Below, piece after piece: positions 1 to 10,300 of a stretch of DNA of 64,000 nt. The DNA lies in NCBI RefSeq assembly GCF_000003815.2, contig NC_049992.1:18710396-18774395 (forward strand). The letters are read 5' to 3'. The stretch is from Branchiostoma floridae. Its lineage: Eukaryota; Chordata; Leptocardii; Amphioxiformes; Branchiostomatidae. A program made the translations under genes and the position numbers. The notes beneath the pieces are model-generated. The model saw only the letters and a program-made list of their open reading frames with translations. It ran no database searches and was not told the DNA's origin. The number at the start of each line of letters is the position of its first letter. Positions within the stretch are counted from its first letter, which is position 1.

Positions 1-1320
1 TATACTGTTGTGGGAATGTTTGGAATACTAGTAATTTTGATGGCAACATTATAAAGCTTCACAAGTTACAAGTAGACCAAACAAAAGCCAAAGGTAGTGC
101 GTAGCCGACAATTGCTGGTCCGGAATAGACGGAAAGCCTATCCTTATTAACATTAAAGACCTGAAACAGATGTCGCTTTACCATTCCAAGTGACACTTCC
201 AAATGTTTTCACAGCTTGGTCATTAAAATAACCTGAACGATTCCAGTAGCTCGTCACCCTTCTGGGGTTGATTTCACGATTGTTTGTCTTATTTTAGCAA
301 ATACTTTGTTTTCACAAAACGTTTGGACATGGGACGGACGTACGGTCCCTCTCGGGGTCTTCAGGCTGAGATCCCTCGGCAATTAAAGCTTCTCTCCCCG
401 CCTGGCCAACTGAGCCAACCCGGTGGTTCTAACCTGCCTGACATCAACTTAGTTAAAACATTTTGCTAAAGAGTTTTCCACGGAGGTTGAGACAACATTT
501 CCGTAGGGCTGAAGAGCTCAAGAACTGGTCTGTGCGCGTTCTGGAGACAGTTTGGTTTACAGATTAGACAGTAGGAGGAGGAGAAAAGAAAACACACTCT
601 GAATTTGATTACAAGATCTCTCGAGCTCTGTCTGTAAATCTAGTACGTCTATCAGACCTCCCGGACATTGTTGTACGGCTGCTGTTGTAATCAAACCCTT
701 CTCTCAGAGTTACGGGTAAAAATGGCGTCCAGAAATGGTCACCTGGTCTTACCACGTTCTTCTAACGTTATGTCGGCAATGTTAGAAGTCTTACTTACCT
801 GGTGTGACAGAAAATGACGGCAGCGACGCCTGAAGAAGACGTTCAACGGCGGTCCGAAGTGATGACGTGGAGGGAAGGGTACACAATTAGGAACAGAAGG
901 AGACCTCTCATTCCAGACCAGACTCAAGAGCTAGTACCCCACTAACCCAGCCGTTGGTATGTCTGGTACAATTTTGTTTGGTGTATAAAAAACTCAAAGT
1001 GACACTACAGAAATGAAGCCCGCTACAAACACATGATGAACTCCAACTCAGGAGCAAAACGTTATGTCCTTTTCTGGGGAGGGGGGAGCGACGGTTCTGA
1101 ATTGGAAATGAAGAAAAGCAGGTCACGCCCCGGGGTCTGTTGTTCTGTTAGTAAGATTACGGCTCTGATTCTCCCCGGCGGGAAGTTCGGAAATGAACCG
1201 GTGACCAATGTCAAGAAGATGTGTTTTGATCGGGGATTTGGGACCGCGAGACGGCCATCTGGTTTGGATAAAGTAAGTCGCCGCTGGGAATGGGGACGGG
1301 ATTGTACGAAGGCTCAAAGG
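1..1320. other. Downstream flank, no firm gene
   Basis: No recognisable gene. The minus strand has a short GC-rich open stretch at about 800-920 that ends in a donor-like CACCAG|GTAAGT near 800. The plus-strand frame at 1033-1377 has no recognisable domain. I do not call either a gene. Confidence 0.4.
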
Positions 1321-1322
1321 TA

Positions 1323-1900
1323 CGAGGGGCGTTCAATAAGTAATAACTCTGACTCATTTCCCATAGCAGGAGATTAATGAAACTTGGCACAGTTATTAGT
1401 CTTTCTCTTCATAGGAACCACCCAGAGTTATGCATTTCTCCCATTGTTAGATGCAGCTCTGGACACCGTTTTTGTAGGACACCCCAGGTTGGTCCTCTAA
1501 CAGATGCCTCATCAATGGCAGAAGAGGAACGACCAGGTCTAGGAGCTGTTTCCACAGACTTCCGGCCATGTTTGAATTCAGGATGCCAGCGTTTTACAAG
1601 GTCATATGATGGGGCATCATCACCATAAGTTTCTTTCATTTCATGAAAAGTCTCCTTTGGTCTGCGTCCTTTCAAATACAAAAACCGGATCACTGCGCAA
1701 CACTCAACTGGCTCCATTTCACACCTGGTCCATTTCACACCGAACTCAATTCAAACACCAGTAAATCAGAAACCACAATTAGTTTAGAGCTCTTTTTTGC
1801 AACATAAACTATAGAGATATGAATCATTACACATGCAAAATTTCCAATAGGTCAGACAACTGGAAGTGGGTTAGAGTTATTACTTATTGAACGCCCCTCG
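1323..1900 (-). mobile_element. Internally deleted mariner-type DNA transposon
   Basis: Perfect 28-bp terminal inverted repeats starting CGAGGGGCGTTCAATAAGTA, flanked by the TA dinucleotide (1321-1322 and 1901-1902) that mariner elements duplicate on insertion. Total length is 578 bp against about 1.3 kb for a complete mariner. The inside holds the start of a transposase on the minus strand (separate entry), so this is a non-autonomous deletion derivative. Confidence 0.92.
1409..1738 (-). pseudogene. Mariner transposase fragment, N-terminal helix-turn-helix
   Basis: A 109-residue frame with IRFLYLKGRRPKETFHEMKE, GDDAPSYDLVKRWHPEFKHG and ETAPRPGRSSSAIDEASV, the N-terminal DNA-binding helix-turn-helix region of mariner transposases (the type also fused in SETMAR). 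After AIDEASV the family match stops: the second helix-turn-helix and the whole DDE catalytic domain are missing, and the frame ends near the other inverted repeat. It is a remnant that cannot catalyse transposition by itself. Confidence 0.9.
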
Positions 1901-1972
1901 TACATATGTGCCACTGAGTATCTCTATTTTTTCTGGGCACACGTCATTCAAGCAAATTCTGAGGCATCTGTA

Positions 1973-2184
1973 TACTGTAAATGCATTTAAGTTCGCGGGG
2001 ATTTAATTTCGCGGTAGCGGGAAAAAGGACGTTTCGCGGTGGATTTAATTTCGCGGTAACACCATAGACTGCAGTCTAATACCATAATAGACAAATGTTC
2101 GCGGTGGTTTTAAGTTCGCGGTGAAGTGGTCACCGCGAAAACCGCGAACATTAATCCACCGCGAACATTTCTGCATTTACAATA
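1973..2184. mobile_element. TTCGCGG-family MITE, copy 1
   Basis: A 212-bp element with ends TACTGTAAATGCA and TGCATTTAC, full of TTCGCGGT and ACCGCGAA motifs that can pair into hairpins. It also carries the palindrome AGACTGCAGTCT. Three more copies are at 5138, 16336 and 30731, all in the same direction. No coding capacity; the superfamily is not clear to me. Confidence 0.85.
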
Positions 2185-2335
2185 TATACTTACAAGTGGA
2201 CAATCGTAAAATTTGGACAGTGCTAAAAAGCAAGTACAAACATGCATTTAGATTTAAAGGAACATGTTTAACGTGTTTCTTTATTTTGCTTCCAAAACTG
2301 AGCTCCCGTCAGAGTTCAATCTGTAGTACCGCTTC

Positions 2336-2566
2336 TAACGCTAGTTCACCTTTATCCGTAGGGTCCTTGGTAGGGTCACCTTTATCCGTTTTTTTTAAGA
2401 ACAATGTATTTAGGGGTATTCAGTCGACAGATGGTGGTTTCAAACTGCAATATTTTGAAAATATGACAATTTGAAACTACCGTCCATTGACTTGATATCC
2501 TTGGATACCCTGTATAGCAGCACGACGGATATAGGCTACCCCGCGGTTAAAGGTGAAATAACGTTA
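2336..2566. mobile_element. TTCACCTTTATCCG-family foldback MITE, copy 1
   Basis: Ends TAACGCTAGTTCACC and GGTGAAATAACGTTA are inverted repeats, and the inner arms (GGTGGTTTCAAA against TTTGAAACTACC) also pair. Other copies are at 6400, 25451 and 46974. The element sits between two direct copies of CTTCCAAAACTGAGCTCC (2289 and 2568), so its flank may be duplicated too. Confidence 0.8.
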
Positions 2567-2740
2567 CTTCCAAAACTGAGCTCCATCATCCAGGACACGT
2601 CCTCCTGCTCAGGCCGTTTTCTGAATATCCAGGATTCGGGCTGGTACGAAATCTAGATACTGACGAAAGTTGGATACAACAGAGTCCAATCTGTCATGTC
2701 TGTAGTACCCGGTACTGCTTCTATCTGACAACTCGCTGAT

Positions 2741-3149
2741 TAGGCCATGTTGATTTAATTATATGGATGTCGTCTAGGCGCGTGTCAATTTTCGGACGTT
2801 TCCCCAAAAAACTTAAAAAGAAGTCCAGCCATACTCTATATCGTACAAAACAGCCGCAAAATGAGCAAATACATGCCGTAAATTGCAAAAATGATATCGG
2901 AAAACGTATACTAATGTTATGGAACGCGAATGTCAATTGTATGGTCAAGAAGATGTGAAAGAACAAAAAAGAAAAAAAAAATCTACATGTCTTGTTCGGT
3001 ATGCATTCAACTTTCTGACCACTTAGATTTCTGACCACAATGAAGCCACCTGAGCTTTTTTTGGCCAAACTTTTTTTCATTCGCACGTTTGCATCAGTTT
3101 GGGGGTTTCCATAGGATGTCATACATGTAATCAAATCAGCATGGCCTTA
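2741..3149. mobile_element. MITE with GGCCATG inverted ends
   Basis: Left end TAGGCCATGTTGATTTAATT and right end CAAATCAGCATGGCCTTA are imperfect inverted repeats about 35 bp long, both including a GGATGTC motif. Length about 409 bp. Solo tips of the same family are seen near 17855, 19857 and 47305. Confidence 0.75.
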
Positions 3150-3695
3150 TGTCTAGTCGAGTTTGGGCTTTTTGTAATTCATCATACTACCGCTTGAGGG
3201 CGCTTCAGTTCGTCACACATATGGTCCTGGGAAGGAATACATGTTTCCTGCGCAAAGTATCATAGGAGAAGGCAAAGATTCATGTGCGGACAACTGGCGC
3301 TTAGATAGATTTGATTCTTGCAAATTACGAAACACGATCATAGCATGGAGCAATGTATGTGTAATGATGCATAAAGTAGTCAAATGATTTCAGTCCAGAT
3401 CATTGACATATTCCAATGCCTTTTATTTTCTTACACTCAATGCTCAATAGCAAGATGGCACGGTACGATTCATACACAAAATATCCTCTGTCAATCTTAG
3501 AAATATACATTACTAGCTGGCTACCAAGAACATGGGAGCTCACAACCAAGAACAAATTTACATTTACATTTACACTATAAAGATAGCTAACAATGTACAG
3601 ATTTTACAACGTTTAGTTACGTTTCGATGCCATCGTTATTTTACAGCCATAACACGTGTTACGGATTCACTGTACATGGAGCTATTTGATAACCT

Positions 3696-4062
3696 TAGGC
3701 CACACCAATTTAATTTCTTGGTTCACGGATTCGCTAGCTCTTTTTTTTGGAGAAAAAAAAATAAAAATAAAAATTACCACTCAGCAAATTTTCACCATTA
3801 ATGAAACCATTCACCAACTTTCTGGTGTAGCAAATTGGCCTTTATATCATAAGCTCCTTAAAGTGTGGGTACAGGTGCTGTTACTGTACAATAATAGTGT
3901 TTTTGTACTTGTTTCAAGCTGAGAACATTTTTTCTTTATGTTTTGGATTAGCCGTTACCTTTACCCCAACCATTTTACAATTTTTATTTTTATTTCGCCC
4001 TCTCGCTCCATATATTTTATGAAAAAATCCGTGAACCAAGAAATTAAATTGGTGTGGCCTTA
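3696..4062. mobile_element. MITE with GGCCACACC inverted ends
   Basis: The 37-bp terminal inverted repeats (GGCCACACCAATTTAATTTC at the left and its complement at the right) are nearly perfect. Length about 367 bp, interior AT-rich. The end resembles that of the 2741-3149 element, so both may belong to one superfamily. Confidence 0.82.
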
Positions 4063-5137
4063 CTAACATGTGGCCATTCCTTAGAACCAGGATATTGATA
4101 AACAACGTTTACAACGTTTGTTAACAGATCACGAGTTAAGTGTTGAGTGTACAAACGATGCAAAATAAAGCTCGCGATCTATTTGGACACAAATGCATAA
4201 AACAATGACTCGTTTTTTTCTCTAACAACGGTTTGCTGGTAGTATGATGATGATGATTCACAGTTTACACATATACAGATATCAAACAGAGAATATACAA
4301 CGGCATATTTAATTTCTTTGTATCCAAGCTTGGCTTGCCTGACATTTTATGCTAGTAAATCCGATACACAACGTGTAGATTTTACAAAGAAAGACATCGC
4401 CATTTTACACCGTATTTTCCGCCGAGCATTTCACGACGACACGACGGCAAGACGGAACAAGCTGACTTCACAGAAACACTTGCTCGGCCTTGTACAGGGC
4501 ACACTGGGTGGGATTTGTTTTTTTTACAAGAATATCTATTATTTATAAATGCTTATATCTTATTACTGTACAGCTACACGGTTTCACAAGCGGAAACAAT
4601 ACACAAAACTCGTAGTGTTCTGGTGTCCATGTCGCAACTGGCTAAGTATGTAGGTTAAAAACAACACCTTCAAAATTTTATGTTAAGTTCCCCACAATCT
4701 AGAAAGAAGGGATCAAGCTAAAAATGCATATAGATACAACCGGGACATTAACCTGTACCTAAACAAGTTTGGCCAGATTTTTAAAAACATTTTCTATGTA
4801 TGTAGCTATTCGTCATATTAGTGTTCCGTTGCCCTCTTTGTAGACAGTTATTTCTGTCTCTTACAATAATGAATGTACAAGTTTTTTTTTTAATTTTGAA
4901 CAGATAATTTTTCACCTTAAAGATCTTTCATACAGTATTTTCTAAGCCTAGGTCTAGGTACAGGTACAATAAACGCCCAAAGACGAACCTGTTACCTAAA
5001 CAATTTTACAGGAAACTCATGTGAATTCACAGCCCTATTTTCAAGAACCGGCCGCAAACAGCTTGTTGATAAACTTAAGCATATCAAACATGTGCAAATC
5101 GTGATATTTTAGCCAGTTGAACAGTGTAGACACTACA
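4063..5137. other. AT-rich stretch, nothing recognised
   Basis: No gene, RNA or repeat that I can support. The frame at 4318-4548 has no recognisable domain. Confidence 0.5.
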
Positions 5138-5348
5138 TACTGTAAATGTATTTAAGTTCGCGGGGATTTAATTTCGCGGTAGCGGGAAAATGACTTTTCG
5201 CGGTGGATTTAAGTTCGCGGTAACACCGTAGACTGCAATCTAATATCATAATAGAAAAATGTTCGCGGTGGTTTTAAATTCGCGGTGAAGTGGTCACCGC
5301 GAAAACCGCGAACATTAATCCACCGCGAACATTTCTGCATTTACAGTA
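5138..5348. mobile_element. TTCGCGG-family MITE, copy 2
   Basis: 211 bp with ends TACTGTAAATG and TGCATTTACAGTA. It is about 90% like copy 1 by eye and in the same orientation. Confidence 0.85.
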
Positions 5349-5478
5349 TCCCTATCCCTAGTTAACACTAAAACCATTCCTACATATTATGTTACCAAGA
5401 AACCAGATTGTGGTTTCCCTTTGGCATCCTGGAGACATGCCGTTCTAACGCCTTTTAGAGACAACATTAACAGGTGCA

Positions 5479-5650
5479 ATAGACGCCGCTTAATTGCACA
5501 GCCTATTTGCCAGTAAATTTCGTGCAATTATCCGGATGGTGCAGTAATACGAAGCTATCTAGGTTGACCGCACCGGTTTGGGATTTTGGGATTCCGTGCA
5601 GTTAACAGAAGTGTGCGTTAATCCGTTGTGCAATTAACTGGCTTCTACAG
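5479..5650. mobile_element. TGCAATTAA-family MITE, copy 1
   Basis: Inverted ends CGCTTAATTGCAC and GTGCAATTAACTGGCTTCT, with inner motifs CCCAAAATCCCAAA and ACTTCTGTTAACTGCAC on the complementary strand. Related copies in the opposite direction are at 20181 and 35481. Confidence 0.7.
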
Positions 5651-5699
5651 GTATTGGGTAAACAATAGGAAGGTTCGCGATTCTAAATACGCATGGGCA

Positions 5700-5775
5700 G
5701 CAAAATGCATTGTGGGTAATATGTCAAAGGCCAATGGCATTGTGGGTAATATGCCAAAGGTCAAGGGTCATGAGG
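5700..5775. repeat. Direct repeat with GCATTGTGGGTAAT motif
   Basis: The phrase CATTGTGGGTAATATG then TCAAAGG or CCAAAGG occurs twice, 32 bases apart. Similar sites follow near 31536 and 47845, each next to a CGCATG or GCGCAT motif. Confidence 0.65.
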
Positions 5776-6399
5776 AATGACCAAAACACGTCACTCTGGA
5801 CATTGTTGTGCCAGTCGAAACATTTCAGGCCTTCACTTTTCGTATATTACCCGTAATACATTTCGCTGAGCATGCGTATGTAGAATCAGGAGTCTTCTTA
5901 TGATATATATTACAACTATTCTTGCTAATAACTGATCTAGTATTAAAGGGATGCTAAGTATCCAAACGAATACTACATACACACAACTTTTGACTTTAGT
6001 GCATATGAATTGATAAAACACGTAAATTTGGTTGAACAAACATGTGAGTTTTAAAAGTCAACCCCGTGAATTTACAAAACAAGACACGATCTCCCATGAA
6101 AAAGGGTAAGTTTCTGAAAATTGACCAATTCGTCTTTGTTGATGTACCCAAACTATAAGTACAATTCATATGAAATCCTTACAATTCGTATTTGATACTT
6201 ACACATCCCTGTAGAATCAGGCTAACAGTCTAAGACTAGAACATACAAGGTAATCATTACATATGAATGGTGGAATCACAACACTATTACCAACGTCAAA
6301 CGTACTGGTAACATTTTCTTGGACTTCAAGATGGCTCTATCATCTCTATGTCTAAAGCCTACAAAATCTACATCAGTTGCAGCTGCCAACATGTCGATG

Positions 6400-6619
6400 T
6401 AAAGCTGGTTCACCTTTATCCGGGGGTAACCTATATTCGTTGTCTCTAAGACAAAAACGTATTTAGGGATATCAAGTCGACGGACGGTGGTTTCAAATCG
6501 GAACATTTTGAAAATTTGCAAATCTAAAACGACTGTCAGCAGATTTAATACACCTAAATGTGCTGTTTTTAAAGACAATGGATAAAGGTCACCCAACGGA
6601 TAAAGGTGAACGAGCGTTA
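6400..6619. mobile_element. TTCACCTTTATCCG-family foldback MITE, copy 2
   Basis: About 220 bp with ends GGTTCACCTTTATCCG and CGGATAAAGGTGAACGAGCG. It lies downstream of the mGluR-like poly(A) signal. Confidence 0.8.
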
Positions 6620-7069
6620 CGACTTATCTCGATCAAGAAAAAAAGTGTCTTGATTTCTTTTTGATTGAGAGCATTGATTTGATCTCGAAAATTGTTCATC
6701 GTATTTTACGATTAATATGACTATTCTATTGAAATAATTTGTCAAAGAATTGTATCTTTTGTCTGATGGCACAAGGTATACGCATTCTATAGAATGATAT
6801 GATTTCATCCCTTTTCAAGACGTTTACTGTCAAATAGCATTAACTCTGAAAATTCCATCTTAACCTTTTTCCTGGAATGGTAAACTACAAATGATCGAAT
6901 GTTACAAATCTAAACTTTTCGTCGTAAACCATGGTATTATTTGGGTAGTCTAGGGCACGAACAATGAAACAATCCTACCAACTCTTTCAATTCTTTTTTT
7001 AGTTTTGGAAAAAGCGTACAATCGTCATAGTTCAGTCCATCTAGAGATGATAACCTCACAACGAAAAAT
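6620..7069. other. Sequence just past the receptor gene, nothing recognised
   Basis: AT-rich sequence between a MITE and the poly(A) signal. It may hold the end of the 3' UTR if a later poly(A) site is used. Confidence 0.4.
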
Positions 7070-7075
7070 TTTATT
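7070..7075 (-). terminator. Poly(A) signal of the mGluR-like gene
   Basis: AATAAA on the minus strand, 81 bases past the stop codon at 7157. This is the first canonical hexamer seen downstream of exon 5. The true cleavage site is not known. Confidence 0.5.
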
Positions 7076-7156
7076 GTCCTTTTAATGGCCGAGTGAGATG
7101 AGAATTCTTGGCGATGCCTCAGGAGCGGATGCCTTGACGACAAACCTGGGATGTCG

Positions 7157-7320
7157 TCAGGCTCGTGTTTCTGCGGCCGGGCTGGCATCAGGGAGTTTCA
7201 GCTGTTGGTTATTTTTGTTGATGATGTCGACCTGGATGTCGATGTTCTCGCTGATGGTAGCGGACGGTTTGGTCCCGCAGGGCTGGTACGTGGACGGGGG
7301 GTCCGCGGCCACGGAAAATG
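7157..7320 (-). CDS. mGluR-like exon 5: C-terminal tail
   Basis: Encodes residues 872-925 and the stop codon. The acceptor reads TTTCCGCAG|CA; the split codon G|CA completes the frame from exon 4, reading ENG-AFSVAADPPS. Codons are GC-rich at third positions, unlike the flanks, which supports coding. The tail is hydrophilic and rich in Ser, Thr and Pro; it ends in AAETRA, with no obvious PDZ-binding end. A poly(A) signal lies about 80 bases downstream. The tail is not closely conserved in this family, so the call rests on splice signals, phase, codon bias and position. Confidence 0.75.
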
Positions 7321-10300
7321 CTGCGGAAACCGGACAACAAACAACATCGTTTGTCATATATCATAATTAGACCCACTCGATTGTAATACAATATCAATGA
7401 TTTAGGCTAGCTCTTATTGTTCTAAAAATTAGGATGCCAATTTCATTCTATATTCATAATCTGCATATGTACTAAGTTTGATACTTGTTTTAGTATTTTA
7501 GGATGATAAGTTTGTTTCTTCTTCTTTTTTTGCCATACACTGTACCGTGTACGATCGTTGCGCAATAAGGTTCTTCTTCTTCTATAATGGATTTCAGTTC
7601 AGTTTCACACAGGTATTTCTGACAGCTCTGAACCTGCAAAAGACTACCAAAGCTATGGTAGAGGCACGTGTTTGAAAAACCTTAAACGGTTAGCAGGAAG
7701 CAGGAAGTAACTAATTAAAGTAGAAGCTCTGGGCCTACGACCGTAATTAGCCACCGGAATAACTAAGTGAAAAAAACGTTGTAAAACAATTCAAAAACGA
7801 CACAACACTAACGGTACCGACTTCCAATCACATTGATCTTTCACCTTTTGCGTGTTTCCTAAAAGGTGACGTATCAGAAACAATCGGGTTCTCAGTTGCT
7901 AAAGAAACAGAGAACGGCAATATTTCGAGTCGTATTTCTTGTGCTTTGTGCTTTTATATCATCTACAAATGCAAATGACTTTCATGCCGATTATAAGACT
8001 AACAGCTCACCGACTGGTGGAAACATTTAGGCTAAGACCTGAGACGAGGAGTACTAACCTCCGTTCTCTATTTTGGATCTGAAGGTGTTTCTCATGACGC
8101 CGTGTCTGGTGTTTTCCTCCGGGTGGAAGAGGATGATGTAGACTCTGGGCGCGAACAGACACACCAGGGTCACCGTACCGCTCAGACCGATGGACACGCT
8201 CAGGGCCGTCACGCGGATGGCTACATTACTGGCGCTGACGAAGTAAATCGGCACGAAGGCCAGCCAAATCACGCACGTCGTGTACATGGTGAATCCGATC
8301 AGCTTGGCTTCGTTGAATCCGCCCGGAACGTTCCTGGTCTTGATGGCGTACACGGTGCAGAGGATCATGAGTAAGAAGGGATAGGCGAGACCTATGGTGT
8401 AGGAGGCGTCGTTCGCGCCCGTGCAGACGAGTTGGTTTTGCTCCCGGCTGGGGTAGAAGTGCGTGGTGCCCGGCGGACTAACGATCAGCCACGCTACAAC
8501 CACAACAACCTCTATAAGCACAAACATGAAGGTGATGAAGAGCTGAGAGTTCGGGCTGATGTATTTCTGCTTCTTCTTTCCTTTGTTGTGGAAGATGCGG
8601 TATATTCTGTTGGTCTTAGTCAGCAAGGCGGCGTAACACAGGGCGTAGCACACTCCGACGGACACCTTGGTCATCCCGCAGGTCAGCGTGGTCGGTTTGG
8701 CCACCAGGACAAACGTGATGGCGTGAGAGCAGAATATCCCAACCAGCAACACGTAACAAAGTTCTCTTCCAGAAGCCTTCACTACAGGAGTCTCTCCGTA
8801 CTTCATAAAAATGGCGGCTACCAGGAGGGTGCAGATGATACCGAAAATGGCGAACGTTATGATGGCAATGGCGTACGCGCTGCCGTAGGTGAGATAGTCT
8901 TCTGGTATGGACACACAGGTCGTCTTTCCCTTGTCCGGCTTTTGACCAAGTGGGCATTCGGTGCAGAAGTCTTCTTTAGATAGATATTGGAACTCTGAGC
9001 AGGGGTTACACGACCAGCAACAGCTGTCACGTGCTGAGATCTTCTTCTCGTGTCCAGGGGGGCATGGCGCGCTGCACATGGAGACAGGGTAACCTTGGTA
9101 ACCAACCGACTCCCGTCCGAAATGGATTTCCTTCATCTGAAGCCTGAATATCTCCTCGTCGAGGTAGCCGACACGTTTCCAGGAGTACCTGTCGTTTTTG
9201 TCTCGCTGGAAGTTCATGATGGTGTAGCGAGGAGGGCCGTCACCGTTAGGCTGAAAGTGGAACTCCTGACGGTCATGACCTTCAGGGGGAAAGTTTGAGA
9301 AGAAAAGTGATTGATAATATTGAAAATCAAATTCTTATACACATGATAACTTGAAGCTGCGATGGGAAGATTTAAGAAGTGATCCACCATCGTTCTTCAG
9401 CTCTGTATGTAGGGTACTCACATGACCTGGGAGTCAAATGTCACACAGGTCCAGTGACACGAGGATGACGTACGTATGGGAGACAGTAGTGTTATAATAT
9501 TGTGCAAAATTCTAGTTTGTCTTTTAAATGATACAGCGAAGGATTGTGGCACCAAAATTTTTGAATTGCACAATGAAAAGATTTCCTTAAAACGATCACT
9601 AATAATTGAACAGTATGTACGGTTCCTGGTTGAATTGCTTTTTGAAAATCTTTCAGTTGGCTACGACGATCCCTTACATACAAAAGAAAATTTTACCTTC
9701 GAAGGAGACGTTGAGCAGGTAGTCCTTGAGACTCTCTCCCGATATAGTCGTCATGTTGCTGCACAGTCCGGGCTCGTCTCCGCAGTAGTCAGCATGCATG
9801 TCCTTCAGCGCATGCGCAAACGCCAGGGCGCTCTCAGCGACCAATTGGAGCAGAGAGTTCTGTTGGTACCCGGATGTTTCATCCAGCACCATGTCGTCTG
9901 AGCACGTCGTCTCGAAGTCGTTGAACGGCGTGTCAGCAGTTCCGGGTATTCTGCATTCGAAATGGGATTCCCACGCCTCTTTGAACCAAGGATTCCGCAC
10001 GTTTGTGTCAGGTTTTAGACTGGTGAAGTATTCGTCGAATTTTGAGATGACCCGAGCTCTCGGCTGGACGGTTATAGCGCCCTCTACCGCCCACTCTTGC
10101 TTTGCAACGAGGATCTGCCGACCTCCCCAACCGTCGCTGCCGATCCAGATGAACTTTCCTGAAAGCGTGAAGCGGCTGACAGCCGCAAAGAAGCTCTTGG
10201 CATCTCTCTCCACAAGATAGACAATGACGGCTGTTGATGTACAAGAAAGAATAATCTTCTATGAGCACCGAATGTAAGGTATTACGCCTATGTTTTTCTA

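Noticed and set aside
8102-8983. Plus-strand frames of 90 and 183 residues
   Set aside because: They are shadows of the receptor exon 4 on the other strand.
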